Source of the DNA: Psychrobacter sp. P11G3 | Lineage (GTDB): Bacteria > Pseudomonadota > Gammaproteobacteria > Pseudomonadales > Moraxellaceae | Assembly (NCBI RefSeq): GCF_001435845.1 | Contig: NZ_CM003596.1 | Coordinates: forward strand, 2,465,298-2,529,297 | Direction of reading: 5' to 3' | DNA: 64,000 nt | Shown: piece after piece, positions 18,567 through 30,880 of the stretch | Layout: each line of letters opens with the position of its first letter | Numbering within the stretch: position 1 is the first letter of the stretch | The notes under the pieces: generated by a model | Databases searched by the model: none | Seen by the model: the letters and a program-made list of their open reading frames with translations, nothing else | Told to the model about the DNA's origin: nothing | Translations under genes and position numbers: made by a program

Positions 18567-20924
18567 TTATTTCGCTATGTGTTCTTTATCCGTATGAGAG
18601 GTGGATACCGTATTATCTAGCTCAACCTCTGTCTTAAACCGTGTCAATCGTAGTGCATTCATAAGTACTGAGATGGAGCTAAGCGCCATAGCAGCGGCGG
18701 CAATCATCGGATTCAAAAACCCAAACGCAGCAAGCGGAATACCTAGACAGTTATAAATAAAGGCAAAAAACAGATTTTGTTTAATATTACGTAGCGTCGC
18801 TTGAGCGATTTTTTGCGCGGCATCGATATGCATGAGCGACTCACCCATTAGACGTGCAGAAGCACTATGCTGCGCGACATCAGTTCCCTCAAACATCGCA
18901 AAACTGGCATCAGCAGTAGCCATCGCTGGCGCATCATTAACGCCGTCTCCTGCCATCGCTACCTTATGACCAGCAGTTTGCAATAGTGCAATTTGGCTGG
19001 CCTTGTCACGTGGGCTCATCTTGCCATAAGCCTTATCAATACCCAACTGCCCTGCTACATGATCGACGACGGACTGCTTATCACCACTCATCAAAATGAC
19101 ATTAATACCTGCATTTTGTAGTGCAGCGATTGCTTGCGGCGTATCTGCCTTTAAGTCATCGGCTAGTGCAAACGCGCCTAATGGCTCATCATTGATACTA
19201 ATCGCAACGGTACTAGCAATTTGCCATACTTTTGGCATGAATCTTGGCAACGTCAAGTTCGCAAACTCTGCCGTACCCACTTTTACTAATCCAAGCCCTT
19301 CGATATTTGCTTGTATACCAGCGCCTTTTATCACACTGATGTCAGTCACATTAAATAGAGACAGTTGACGGTCTTTAGCTGTGTTTACCAGAGCCGTTGC
19401 TAGTGGATGACTGGCATGCGCCTCGACACTGGCGGCAATCTGCAATACATCGTCCACAGCAAGCGATTTATCAACCATGACATGATCGACGATAGTAGGC
19501 TTGCCAATGGTCAATGTACCTGTTTTATCGAGTACTACCGTATCGATATTACCTGCTGCCTCAAGACTTTGCGCATCCTTGAACCACACACCATGACGCG
19601 CAGCAACGCCCATACCCGCCATAATTGCCGCTGGCGTGGCCAAACCAAGTGCACAAGGACAAGCAATGACCAATACCGATACTGCGTGCATTAAAGCAGT
19701 ATCAACCATACCTGTTAGCCACCATGTGACCCCAAAAGTAACCAACGCAATCGTTACCACTACAGGGACAAAAATAGCCGTTACTCGATCAGCGAGACGC
19801 GCTAGATTGGCTTTTGAGCCTTGTGCATCACTCAACGCTTGTACCATATCGCCGAGTTTCGTATCACTGCCCTTCGCACTGACACGGTATAGCAGACTGC
19901 CATTCTCTACCAAGGCACCTGCCAGCAATCCATCGCCTTGCTCTTTTTTGAGTGCGACTGATTCGCCAGTTAAATGACTCTCCACGCACCAACCGCTGCC
20001 TTCTATGACGGTACCATCTGTAGCGACGCGGCTGCCTTGCTTTGCACGTAGGATGTCACCTACTTGTACATCAGACAACGCAATATTATGAAATTCACCA
20101 TTTGGCTGCTGCTGCTCTACTTCATCAGGTGTCAATGACAATAATAAATCAATACTGTTTAGGCTGTGCTTCTTGGTACGTTCCTCAAGATATTTACCTG
20201 TACGCACAAAGGCAATGACCATCACCCCTGCTTCAAAATATACGGCTGGGCTGTTACCAGCACCGTGTCCGCCCAGATGCCCACTTTGCAATAGGCTGTT
20301 TAAAGTACCATCGCCGTGCGTGAGCCATAGATAAGTCGAATACGCCCATATCGTCACGGTACCAATGACCACCAGCACATCCATATTGGCAAGGCCACCT
20401 TTTATAGATGCCCATGCGCTCTTATAAAACGGTAACGCCAAGCCAAACTGTACTACAGTCGCTAAAATAAATTGCACCCAGACTGGCGGCATCCACGCCA
20501 TACCAAAACCCGCCAACATACCTACCATACCCACCAAAAACGGCACCAAACAAACCCATAATCCGATCAAACGCCATGGGTATTGAGTGGCGGTATCTTC
20601 GTCAGTCTGAGCAAATAAGCTATCGGCTGCCTGCACATTAGCCACAAAGCCCGTTTTATTCACCCACTCTGTCACCTGTTCAGGCGTCGTCTGGGTTGGA
20701 TCATAATCAACATTGGCAGTCTCGCCAGCAAAACTCACACTTACCTCATACACCGAAGGCTTTTTGTTAAGCACCTTCTCGATTCTTGAAGCGCAGGCCT
20801 GACAAGTCATGCCATCAATCGCTAATTGCAAATGCGCGCGTTGCGGTGTCAGTGGCGTGTTGGACTCAACATCAGTTTCGACATCATAAGACTCATCTTT
20901 GGTAGTACGGGTGGTATCGTTCAT
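18567..20924 (-). CDS. copA: Copper-exporting P1B-type ATPase
   Basis: 785 aa inner-membrane pump that exports Cu(I) from the cytoplasm. One N-terminal HMA metal-binding domain has GMTCQAC (C41, C44). Eight membrane helices are suggested by hydrophobic stretches. The ion-channel motif is CPC (C422, P423, C424 in VIACPCALGLATP). Further marks are the TGES actuator loop, the phosphorylation site DKTGTLT (D466), the nucleotide-binding HP motif in HASHPLA, and GDGVNDAPA. The His-rich loop GHLGGHGAG precedes a membrane helix. It is downstream of a stand-alone copper chaperone gene and a second HMA-like gene. No CueR-type regulator is in the immediate surroundings. Substrate Cu(I) is inferred from CPC plus the CopZ neighbour. 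Confidence 0.94.
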   Translation of the reverse strand: MNDTTRTTKDESYDVETDVESNTPLTPQRAHLQLAIDGMTCQACASRIEKVLNKKPSVYEVSVSFAGETANVDYDPTQTTPEQVTEWVNKTGFVANVQAADSLFAQTDEDTATQYPWRLIGLWVCLVPFLVGMVGMLAGFGMAWMPPVWVQFILATVVQFGLALPFYKSAWASIKGGLANMDVLVVIGTVTIWAYSTYLWLTHGDGTLNSLLQSGHLGGHGAGNSPAVYFEAGVMVIAFVRTGKYLEERTKKHSLNSIDLLLSLTPDEVEQQQPNGEFHNIALSDVQVGDILRAKQGSRVATDGTVIEGSGWCVESHLTGESVALKKEQGDGLLAGALVENGSLLYRVSAKGSDTKLGDMVQALSDAQGSKANLARLADRVTAIFVPVVVTIALVTFGVTWWLTGMVDTALMHAVSVLVIACPCALGLATPAAIMAGMGVAARHGVWFKDAQSLEAAGNIDTVVLDKTGTLTIGKPTIVDHVMVDKSLAVDDVLQIAASVEAHASHPLATALVNTAKDRQLSLFNVTDISVIKGAGIQANIEGLGLVKVGTAEFANLTLPRFMPKVWQIASTVAISINDEPLGAFALADDLKADTPQAIAALQNAGINVILMSGDKQSVVDHVAGQLGIDKAYGKMSPRDKASQIALLQTAGHKVAMAGDGVNDAPAMATADASFAMFEGTDVAQHSASARLMGESLMHIDAAQKIAQATLRNIKQNLFFAFIYNCLGIPLAAFGFLNPMIAAAAMALSSISVLMNALRLTRFKTEVELDNTVSTSHTDKEHIAK

Positions 20925-21098
20925 AAATAAAACTCGTCATGGTGCCTATAAATTCGTAGGAACCACGATAAAATATCAGTGGGTGGGCAAAAAATTCAAA
21001 TAAAGGAATTGGGTAATATCGTATTTGTTATTAATATTTTAAACAAAGTAGCAAAATATCAATGTATCGAGACTGAAGACTCATAATCGTTAATCATT

Positions 21099-21140
21099 AA
21101 AAAACCAGCTATCATGCTTGTAATAACATGTTAGCTGGTT
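21099..21140 (-). terminator. Terminator between the copper chaperone gene and copA
   Basis: AACCAGCT and AGCTGGTT form the stem, with five or six T residues on the minus-strand side (21104-21099). It lies just after the chaperone stop, so the chaperone may be transcribed in excess of copA, or copA may have its own start in the 170 bp that follow. Confidence 0.75.
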
Positions 21141-21160
21141 CTGTAAATAAGTGATGAGAT

Positions 21161-21385
21161 TTATGAGTTAGCAACTGTCGCCTCAAATCCAGCATCGTCA
21201 ATAGCTGAAGCAATAGCCTCTGCACTGGTTTTGCTATCATCAAAGGTTATCGTCGCTAAGTTGTCAGCGAGGTCAACGGTAATAGTTTCTAATCCATCAA
21301 TATCGGCTGTTGCTGTATGTACGCTTGCTACGCATCCGCCACAAGTCATACCGTCAATTTTAATAATACGTGTTTGATCTGCCAT
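21161..21385 (-). CDS. Copper chaperone, stand-alone HMA domain (CopZ type)
   Basis: 74 aa single heavy-metal-associated domain with the beta-alpha-beta-beta-alpha-beta pattern. The metal site is GMTCGGC (two cysteines) after the first strand IIKIDG. The partner sequence VDLADNLATITFDD and the terminal DDAGFEA are typical. It should carry Cu(I) to the N-terminal HMA domain of the CopA ATPase encoded just downstream. AAGGAG lies about 7 nt before the ATG. A terminator separates it from copA. Confidence 0.9.
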   Translation of the reverse strand: MADQTRIIKIDGMTCGGCVASVHTATADIDGLETITVDLADNLATITFDDSKTSAEAIASAIDDAGFEATVANS

Positions 21386-21625
21386 ATTAGGCTCCTTATT
21401 TTTATTAGTAACAGGCAGCTCTAATAGTGATTCTGTTAATGCTTACTTTGATATTTTTTAAGTTATCAAAGTAAGAGCAACTATCAAAGCTACATTAAAT
21501 AAGCATAAGCCCTATTACCCTCGACAACAAGACCGTTTGGTTGTTGCTTTATTAACGAAGCGGCAACTTGTTAATAAAAACGTAAAAGAGCTCACTGACA
21601 AATTTATAGCAATAGCTATTCGTAA

Positions 21626-21883
21626 TTATAAATCGTTATGGTGCGGGTTCTGCGGTGAATCAATCGGAAATGGCTGAGTCACATAGTCCACCATATTAAT
21701 CGCTGCTGTTAAGGCATGGATACTAGTATCTGTATCATCATAGCTTACCGTTGCGACATTATGCTTAGGATCCAAATTAATAGCCGTCACGCCTGAGATA
21801 TTCTTAAGCACAGTCATTACGCTATCTAAGCCCTCTGCATCGTCAATATTTTCGATGCTTACTTGCGCCACCTGAATTGCCAT
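21626..21883 (-). CDS. HMA-fold-like small protein lacking the metal-binding cysteines
   Basis: 85 aa with no cysteine. It can be read as an HMA ferredoxin-like fold: first strand VAQVSIENI, helix GLDSVMTVLKNISGV, strand AINLDPKHNVATVSYDD, helix SIHALTAAINMVDYVT. This parallels the neighbouring CopZ-type protein, but the GMTCxxC loop is replaced by ENIDDAEG. A polar tail (PQNPHHNDL) with two His follows. It may be a degenerate paralogue with a structural or regulatory role, or it may bind another ligand. It lies 24 bp upstream of the kdsA stop side and 240 bp from the chaperone gene, all on the minus strand. The function is not known. Confidence 0.7.
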   Translation of the reverse strand: MAIQVAQVSIENIDDAEGLDSVMTVLKNISGVTAINLDPKHNVATVSYDDTDTSIHALTAAINMVDYVTQPFPIDSPQNPHHNDL

Positions 21884-21910
21884 TGTATAGCCCTCTTATA
21901 ACGTATCGTA

Positions 21911-22897
<987 letters not shown>

Positions 22898-22929
22898 CTA
22901 ATTAATAACAACAAACAGCCTGAATTAAA

Positions 22930-22966
22930 CAAAAAAAAGACCAATCCGGAGATTAGTCTTTTTTAT
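22930..22966 (-). terminator. Terminator between pyrG and kdsA
   Basis: On the minus strand GACTAATC pairs with GATTGGTC (one G-U) around a short loop and is followed by eight T residues. It lies about 35 nt after the pyrG stop, so kdsA probably depends on read-through or its own promoter. Confidence 0.8.
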
Positions 22967-23001
22967 AATAAACGCTTTCAATATACATTACATTCTGAGA
23001 G

Positions 23002-24753
<1,752 letters not shown>

Positions 24754-24774
24754 CTATTATTAAAACGCTACGCA

Positions 24775-24801
24775 ACAAAAAACTCACCCCGAAGGATGAG
24801 T
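24775..24801 (-). terminator. Terminator of the porin gene with a TTCG tetraloop
   Basis: On the minus strand ACTCATCC-TTCG-GGGTGAGT forms an 8-bp stem with one G-U pair closed by the stable TTCG tetraloop, followed by six T residues. It lies about 30 nt after the porin stop. Confidence 0.88.
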
Positions 24802-24831
24802 CTTTATAAATAACTTATAAGACAATCTAAT

Positions 24832-25881
24832 TTAGAATTTGTATTCTAAACCGCCACCGATAGCGAGTAGATCGTAGTCAGCACCACCAAGGTCAGCTGA
24901 GTTTTGACCAACATAAGCATGAGCAATCATATTAGGCTTATAAGCATATTCACCACCAACTACGATTTGATCAGAATCAGCTTCATCAAAGCCAAGCAAG
25001 TTGTCAGTGTTATTGTATTGAATATAAACAGCAGCTGGCTTAGCGAAGTTATTTAGGCCCATCTTAGCACTAACAACTAGACCTTTTTCTTTATCATCGC
25101 CTCTGTTAGCTGCATCACTATCAAAATCAGCTACTTGATATAGAGCGCCAAGTACTACAGGAGCTGCCATATACTTGCCTAGATCAACAGTAGCCGTACC
25201 ACGAATTAAATCGCCAGAAAGGTTAACATCTTTATCATAAGCAACACCAAATGTAACACCAGTACCGGCATCATACATTGCTGCAGCAGCAAAGCCATTA
25301 TTACGATCACCACTATCAGAGACAAAAGACTCATCAGCGCTATACATAAGTGCAACATCTAATGGTAGGTTATTATATTTAGGAGCTTTCCAGATAACTG
25401 AATTGTTAATACGACCGCTATCAGTCATATTATAGCCGTTTTCATTTTCTTCAAGCTGATTTGAGCCTAGGTTATCCCAAAAACCACTACCAGAAGTCAC
25501 AACGTTATTTACGTAATCAACAACTGATGTATTACGGCCAACGCGGATTTCACCATAGTTATCATTATTCAAGCCTAAGAAAGTATCACGGCTTTTGAAT
25601 GCAATATTGTTATCATCACCTGCATTACCATCAATATTGATACCCACTTCGTACTGATAGATTACATCAGTATTAGCAGTAATTGCTTCAGAACCTTTGA
25701 AACCAAGACGTGAAGAATATGAGTTGATTTGGACGGCGTCCATATCGTCATCAGTACGAGTCTCATCATCTAAATTAACGTAGTCCATACCGACAAATGC
25801 TTTACCATAAACGGTTGGTGCTGCATTGGCTGCAGATACAGATAGGGCTGCGATTGCTGTAGCTAAAAGTAGTTTTTTCAT
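24832..25881 (-). CDS. Outer membrane porin (Gram-negative porin family)
   Basis: 349 aa. The Sec signal peptide is MKKLLLATAIAALSVSAANA, cleaved before APTVYGKAF. The mature start VYGKAFVGMDY, the SRLGFKGSE motif, FLGLNNDNYGEIRVGRN and the terminal EYKF with a final Phe are typical of trimeric 16-strand porins. GGAG (about 25889-25892) sits 7 nt before the ATG; the longer reading to 25953 is rejected. It is Asp-rich in the loops, hinting at cation selectivity (inference). It has a strong terminator and 610 bp of non-coding DNA upstream. Confidence 0.93.
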   Translation of the reverse strand: MKKLLLATAIAALSVSAANAAPTVYGKAFVGMDYVNLDDETRTDDDMDAVQINSYSSRLGFKGSEAITANTDVIYQYEVGINIDGNAGDDNNIAFKSRDTFLGLNNDNYGEIRVGRNTSVVDYVNNVVTSGSGFWDNLGSNQLEENENGYNMTDSGRINNSVIWKAPKYNNLPLDVALMYSADESFVSDSGDRNNGFAAAAMYDAGTGVTFGVAYDKDVNLSGDLIRGTATVDLGKYMAAPVVLGALYQVADFDSDAANRGDDKEKGLVVSAKMGLNNFAKPAAVYIQYNNTDNLLGFDEADSDQIVVGGEYAYKPNMIAHAYVGQNSADLGGADYDLLAIGGGLEYKF

Positions 25882-26491
25882 GGGGTATCTCCACTTTACA
25901 ATTGTAGTAATGAGCAAGCTATTATTAGCTGGCGCCCATAATGGTATCGTCACAAATCCTCAAAGATATAATGTGTAACTGGCTACCGAGATTAGTCAGA
26001 AACAAGTGTGGCGAAGTTCTATTACAGTAAGATGAAAAAAACCATGATTTACATAACTGGGATTAAAAAAGTAACTGCCATGTAATCTTTAGTTTTTATC
26101 CTTCCATTGCGTAACATCCGTTACCAAACTCATACTTCGAGTACAAGCATAACAACTTTGACATAATTTGCAACATATTTTTTTGCCTTTTCGATACATC
26201 TATTATCAAATAACAGATACTTTACTTTATTTGAACGATTGTTAAAAAACTTCCACTTACTCAATTAGATACGAATAATATTGGTTAATATGATTACTAA
26301 TATTCTTAAATTTTTATAATAAACATCGAATAATATTCAAAAATAAAGCGCTATTTACTAAAAAATAAATAGTGCTAATTAAGAAGTTAATAATCTATTT
26401 GAGCAAATTTATCAGTTACAAATGAGCAAGACTGACTGGCATACTTACTCATCAAGTATGCTTAGATACATGTCATATTTGGTCTATTGTT
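25882..26491. other. Intergenic region between glcB and the porin gene
   Basis: 610 bp, very AT-rich, no ORF. It holds the porin promoter and 5' leader. At 26439-26461 GCATACTT/AAGTATGC forms an 8-bp hairpin 30 nt after the glcB stop; it lacks a T run. I see no unambiguous promoter hexamers. Confidence 0.5.
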
Positions 26492-28690
26492 CTAAGCGTT
26501 TGCTTTGAGATCCAAACGTGCTTGATGCAACAATGGCTCAGTATAACCACTAGGCTGCGCGCGTCCTTTAAAGACTAAATCACAGGCGGCTTTGAACGCG
26601 TAAGAGCTATCGAAGTTATCTGCCATTGATTGATAGTCATCATCGCCTGCATTCTGTTCATCGACGACCTTGGCCATACGTTTCATCGTATCCATCACTT
26701 GCTGCTCACTAACCACACCATGATGCAACCAGTTGGCAATATGTTGGCTTGAGATACGCAAAGTAGCACGATCTTCCATGAGACCGATATCGTTGATGTC
26801 AGGCACCTTGGAGCAACCAACGCCTTGATTTACCCAGCGTACGACATAACCCAAGATACCTTGAGCATTGTTTTCAAGCTCTTGCTGCTTCTCTTCATCA
26901 GTCCAGTCGGTATTTTTTGCTAATGGGATGGTCAAGATGTCATCCAAGCTAGCGCGCTCGCGTGATTTTAGCGTATCTTGTACATCAGCCACGCTCACTT
27001 GATGATAGTGTATGCTATGCAAGGTAGCGCCCGTTGGTGATGGTACCCACGCAGTGCTAGCACCAGACTCAGGATGAGCGGCCTTAGTATCCATCATCTC
27101 TTTCATTTCATCAGGCTTAGCCCACATACCTTTACCAATTTGTGCGCGACCTTGTAGGCCTGTCTCTAGACCGATATCGACGTTCCACTGCTCGTAAGCA
27201 GGCTGCCATGCTTGCGACTTCATCTCGCCTTTTGGTACAAATGGACCTGCATTCATGCTGGTATGCATCTCATCACCAGTACGATCTAAGAAGCCGGTGT
27301 TAATAAAGATAACTCGCTCTTTGGCTTGGCGGATTGCTTCTTTTAAGTTGACCGTCATACGGCGCTCTTCGTCCATGATGCCGATTTTGAGCGTATTGCG
27401 CTCTAGACCTAACAGGTCTTCAGATGCATTAAATAAGTCATTGGCCATTTTGACTTCTTCAGGACCATGCATTTTTGGCTTCACGATATACATTGAGCCT
27501 TGACGCGAGTTTGATAGCTCGTTTTTGCCTTTGATATCATTAAGTGATAAGAGTGGCGTGATTAAACCATCCATCAAGCCTTCAAATATTTGCTCTTGAC
27601 CATCATCTAGATCAACTAAGATGGCAGGGTTCTGCATTAAGTGACCGACGTTACGAATTAATAATAACGAACGACCTGGCAAGATCAGCTTGCCACCATC
27701 TGGCGTGTTATATTCACGATCTGGGTTTTGCTTACGTGTACGCGTTTTGCCGCCTTTTTCAAAGGTTTCCTGTAGGTCGCTATTCATTAAGCCAAGCCAG
27801 TTACGATAGACTTCGACTTTTTCTTCTGCATCTACAGCAGCAACTGAGTCTTCACAATCTTGAATGGCTGTCATAGCCGACTCAAGCAGTACGTCCTTGA
27901 TGTTTGCTGGATCGTCTTTACCCACTGGATGACTACTATCGATTTGAATCTCAGCATGCAAGCCGTTGTTCTTTAACAGTACACCTGTAGGAGCTTCAGC
28001 GTCACCGACAAAACCGACAAACTTAGCCGTATCTTTTAGCTCAGTACTGCTATCACCTTGTACGACTTCTAGCTTGCCATCGACTACTTTAAAACCAGTT
28101 ACATCATTGTAAGAACCTGATGCTAGTGTGAAGTGCTCATCTAAGAACGCTTTGGCATACGAGACAACAGCAGCACCGCGAGTAGGATTATAGCTACCAC
28201 CCGCTTCTTGACCATTGTCACTGCTGATAACATCGGTGCCATACAAAGCATCGTATAAGCTACCCCAACGTGCGTTGGTCGCATTAAGCGCATAACGAGC
28301 ATTACGAACTGGTACGACTAGCTGCGGCCCTGCGATGTGCGCGATTTCGTCATCGACGTTTTTGGTATCAACTGTAAATGCTTCGCCTTCAGGTAGCAAA
28401 TAACCAATTTCTTGTAGGAATGTCTTATAAGCTGGATAGTCGATTTCGCCATCTTTTGCAGGATTATCTAGATGCCATTGGTCAATTTGCGCTTGAATCT
28501 TGTCACGAGTCGCAAGCAACGCTTTATTGCGCGGGGTAAATTCTTTAATAACCTTTTCGAAACCTGACCAATAATCGTCTGAATCAACACCGACTTTCGG
28601 TAATACTTCGTTTTCAATAAAGTCATATAACTGCTGATCGATGGCAAGACTGCCTTTTTGAATACGATTGGTGTTAGAAGACTGGCTCAT
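26492..28690 (-). CDS. glcB: Malate synthase G
   Basis: 732 aa, the size of the monomeric G isoform. It condenses glyoxylate with acetyl-CoA to malate, completing the glyoxylate shunt started by aceA in this window. Recognisable segments: [67 protein letters not shown] and the catalytic C-terminal block with HYHQVSV and [20 protein letters not shown] (shown here to 20 residues). AAGGA lies about 8 nt before the ATG. It is divergent from miaE. Confidence 0.96.
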   Translation of the reverse strand: MSQSSNTNRIQKGSLAIDQQLYDFIENEVLPKVGVDSDDYWSGFEKVIKEFTPRNKALLATRDKIQAQIDQWHLDNPAKDGEIDYPAYKTFLQEIGYLLPEGEAFTVDTKNVDDEIAHIAGPQLVVPVRNARYALNATNARWGSLYDALYGTDVISSDNGQEAGGSYNPTRGAAVVSYAKAFLDEHFTLASGSYNDVTGFKVVDGKLEVVQGDSSTELKDTAKFVGFVGDAEAPTGVLLKNNGLHAEIQIDSSHPVGKDDPANIKDVLLESAMTAIQDCEDSVAAVDAEEKVEVYRNWLGLMNSDLQETFEKGGKTRTRKQNPDREYNTPDGGKLILPGRSLLLIRNVGHLMQNPAILVDLDDGQEQIFEGLMDGLITPLLSLNDIKGKNELSNSRQGSMYIVKPKMHGPEEVKMANDLFNASEDLLGLERNTLKIGIMDEERRMTVNLKEAIRQAKERVIFINTGFLDRTGDEMHTSMNAGPFVPKGEMKSQAWQPAYEQWNVDIGLETGLQGRAQIGKGMWAKPDEMKEMMDTKAAHPESGASTAWVPSPTGATLHSIHYHQVSVADVQDTLKSRERASLDDILTIPLAKNTDWTDEEKQQELENNAQGILGYVVRWVNQGVGCSKVPDINDIGLMEDRATLRISSQHIANWLHHGVVSEQQVMDTMKRMAKVVDEQNAGDDDYQSMADNFDSSYAFKAACDLVFKGRAQPSGYTEPLLHQARLDLKANA

Positions 28691-29241
28691 ATTGTTATCC
28701 TTATCTGTTCGTGAGGGGTACTAATACTGAGTTGTGACAGTAACTGTTTAAGATTTTTTAATCTTGTGAGGTTTTAAATGTTCATATCTCATTCGTTGTG
28801 GAATCTTTGATTCTCTAATTTTTCTGAGAAAATATATCTACAAATTTGATGTTCTAGTAAAAGGTAACCTATTAATATTAGACTTACTTTTTACTAAGAG
28901 CGAATCATAAAAGTAAGATGAAATGCTTAAAGAACAAAATCTCATCCTACTATCAAATAATAAAATTAACAAGGAAACACCATTCACCAAGTAAATACTT
29001 AGGCTGTTTAATAATGATAATGTATAAGCAGCCTACTCTAGGAGCTATAATCATCATCTGGGAAATAGATGCAGCAACATTAATATAAACAGTAAGTAAT
29101 CATTAATACTTTTAATTATGCTTAACCGTTATCTATTAATAAACACTTATTGATGACTGTCAGTTATTTAGCATCGTATCTAGGTCAGACTAACGATATA
29201 ATTACTGCTATTACCATTCATAAATAAAGCTTCCTTAGACT
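28691..29241. other. Divergent intergenic region between glcB and miaE
   Basis: 551 bp, AT-rich, no supported ORF. It contains the glcB ribosome-binding site and both promoters. I see no repeated motif or clear operator, and no obvious similarity to the aceA upstream TTTAGTA array. Confidence 0.5.
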
Positions 29242-30039
29242 ATGACTATCAATCAACAAGACCTCGCAACATTACAATCAACAGCAAATACTATAGATAA
29301 CGATAGTATCGAGAAAAAATCTGTCGAAGAAAATGTTTCTCAAACTGTAAATAATAGTGCCGAAACAGATCTAATCGAAGAAGAGCTACCTGAAGAAGAC
29401 AGTGTCGATATTACGCATCTGCGCACTCCTATAAAGGTAGACTTATCTCCTGTTTATAATTTTTTAGGTGCTCGAACCACGCAAGCTTGGGTAAATGCTG
29501 CGATTGAAAACCTACCTATGATCATTCAAGACCATGCCAACTGCGAGAAAAAGGCCGCTGGTACTGCGATGAATTTGATATTTCGTTATGAGTTCTCTTA
29601 TGACTTGCAACGTAAACTCGCACAGCTGATACGTGAAGAGATGCTGCACTACGAGCAAGTACTGGGTATCATGAATGAGCGTGGGCAGGAATGGAAATAT
29701 CTAAGTGCTGGACGCTACGCTAAGGGGATGTTGAAGCACAAACGCACTTACGAGCCAGCAGCGATGGTCGATGTATTGATAATTGGGGCATTTATTGAGG
29801 CGCGCTCTTGTGAGCGTTTTGCAGCGTTGGCCGAGGTCATCGATGATGAACGCTTAGCGAAGTATTATCGTTATCTGCTCAAGTCAGAGAGCCGTCATTT
29901 CGAAGATTATCTTGCACTCGCTCAATCATTGTCAGATGAGAATATCGATGAGAGAGTCGCGTTCTTTAAAGAAGTAGAGGCTGAGTTAATCAGTAGCCCA
30001 GATGCTGAGCTACGCTTTCATAGTGGTACACCTGTCTAA
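29242..30039 (+). CDS. miaE: tRNA-(ms2io6A37) hydroxylase
   Basis: 265 aa. MiaE is a non-haem di-iron monooxygenase that hydroxylates the isopentenyl group of ms2i6A37 in tRNA. The diiron ligands fit DHANCEKKAAG (first Glu), the EEMLHYEQV helix (Glu and His), FIEARSCERF (Glu) and SESRHFEDYL (Glu and His). The core starts near residue 60 with IKVDLSPVYNFLGA; the first 55 residues are an acidic Ser/Glu/Asn-rich extension absent from shorter family members. A strong hairpin follows the stop. No clear ribosome-binding site supports the start, so the protein may begin later, but no better start is seen before the core. Confidence 0.9.
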   Translation: MTINQQDLATLQSTANTIDNDSIEKKSVEENVSQTVNNSAETDLIEEELPEEDSVDITHLRTPIKVDLSPVYNFLGARTTQAWVNAAIENLPMIIQDHANCEKKAAGTAMNLIFRYEFSYDLQRKLAQLIREEMLHYEQVLGIMNERGQEWKYLSAGRYAKGMLKHKRTYEPAAMVDVLIIGAFIEARSCERFAALAEVIDDERLAKYYRYLLKSESRHFEDYLALAQSLSDENIDERVAFFKEVEAELISSPDAELRFHSGTPV

Positions 30040-30098
30040 AGCCCACACCTCACCTAAACCTATCTACCTATATAATGTAGAAAAAAAATGTAGGAAAC

Positions 30099-30158
30099 AA
30101 AAAAGGCACTGTGTTTGATACGAGTTATATACTCTTACCAAACACAGTGCCTTTTATC
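30099..30158. terminator. Bidirectional terminator between miaE and the small acidic-protein cluster
   Basis: AAAAGGCACTGTGTTT (30101-30116) is matched exactly by its reverse complement at 30140-30155, a 16-bp perfect stem. A runs to the left and T residues to the right allow termination of miaE and of the leftward cluster. Confidence 0.88.
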
Positions 30159-30214
30159 TATGTACAAATACCTATTTATGTACAAATACTAATAGCTATT
30201 AATGTAGTGAATTC

Positions 30215-30415
30215 TTACTTTTTATCTTCCATCAATGGACTATCATACTGTTTGTTGCTCTTGGCGACATTATGCGGATCATGGTCTTCCGTAGCCTTTT
30301 CTGCTGCAGCTGGATTTGCCTTCTGTAATGCATCATCAGGGACAATACCATTATTATCATCTGCATCTTTTAAGTTATGATCGCTATTGACGCTTTCATT
30401 ATGTGAGTTATTCAT
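30215..30415 (-). CDS. Small acidic hydrophilic protein 1 (66 aa)
   Basis: 66 aa, rich in Asn, Asp, Glu, Lys and His, with no Cys, Trp or membrane segment; it should be intrinsically disordered. The start MNNSHNESVNSDHNLKDADD and the tail QYDSPLMEDKK contain no known domain. GGGAG lies about 6 nt before the ATG. It is the last of four tandem genes of similar composition (30215-31372), spaced 63-72 nt apart and closed by the terminator at 30099. The composition resembles hydrophilins or general-stress proteins, but that is an analogy, not homology. Confidence 0.72.
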   Translation of the reverse strand: MNNSHNESVNSDHNLKDADDNNGIVPDDALQKANPAAAEKATEDHDPHNVAKSNKQYDSPLMEDKK

Positions 30416-30487
30416 TGGTACTCCCTACTATAATAATTACTCGTCTAACCCAAGAAACGCTATATATCTTTCGAGATTTAAACCTAT

Positions 30488-30814
30488 CTAATCTTTTTCA
30501 TCAGGATTTAAGATACGAGTTTGTGCATTATCAATATTGGCATAACGATTTAGATCATTAATACCCTCACTCTTTGGTGCTGCACTACCGACAGTATCTT
30601 CATTAATATTGTCGTCAAACGCGGTACTACCTTCTTGATCACGACGATCTGGTTGGCGCGCTGGATTGTCATTATCATTTACGTGTTCTGAGTCGACAAC
30701 AGACTCATCAAAAGTATCAGTCCCTTTGTTCTCAGTGGTGTTTTTTTCAATTGCACTATGATCGTCAGATCCTAGTACTTTTTTCTTGTCTATTGCTGAG
30801 TCTTTGGCTTGCAT
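30488..30814 (-). CDS. Small acidic hydrophilic protein 2 (108 aa)
   Basis: 108 aa from the ATG at 30814, which has AGAGG about 8 nt upstream; the first ATG of the frame (30820) lies only 2 nt from this site. Asp, Asn, Glu and Ser dominate, with no Cys or Trp and only two Phe residues. Segments such as DSEHVNDNDNPARQPDRRDQ and EGINDLNRYANIDNAQTRI suggest a disordered chain. No family is recognised. Third of the four tandem genes in the direction of transcription. Confidence 0.7.
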   Translation of the reverse strand: MQAKDSAIDKKKVLGSDDHSAIEKNTTENKGTDTFDESVVDSEHVNDNDNPARQPDRRDQEGSTAFDDNINEDTVGSAAPKSEGINDLNRYANIDNAQTRILNPDEKD

Positions 30815-30880
30815 TATCATATCCTCTTTTTATATTTATAATTTTGTCGCTTTGGTTAGCCCGCTGTTACCTATAGTCCT

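Noticed and set aside
26157..26162. TTGACA on the plus strand in the porin upstream region
   Set aside because: There is no rightward gene or suitable -10 at the correct spacing; AT-rich chance match.
26439..26461. Hairpin GCATACTT/AAGTATGC as a glcB terminator
   Set aside because: It lacks a T run on the minus strand, so a standard terminator call is not justified; noted only in the intergenic entry.
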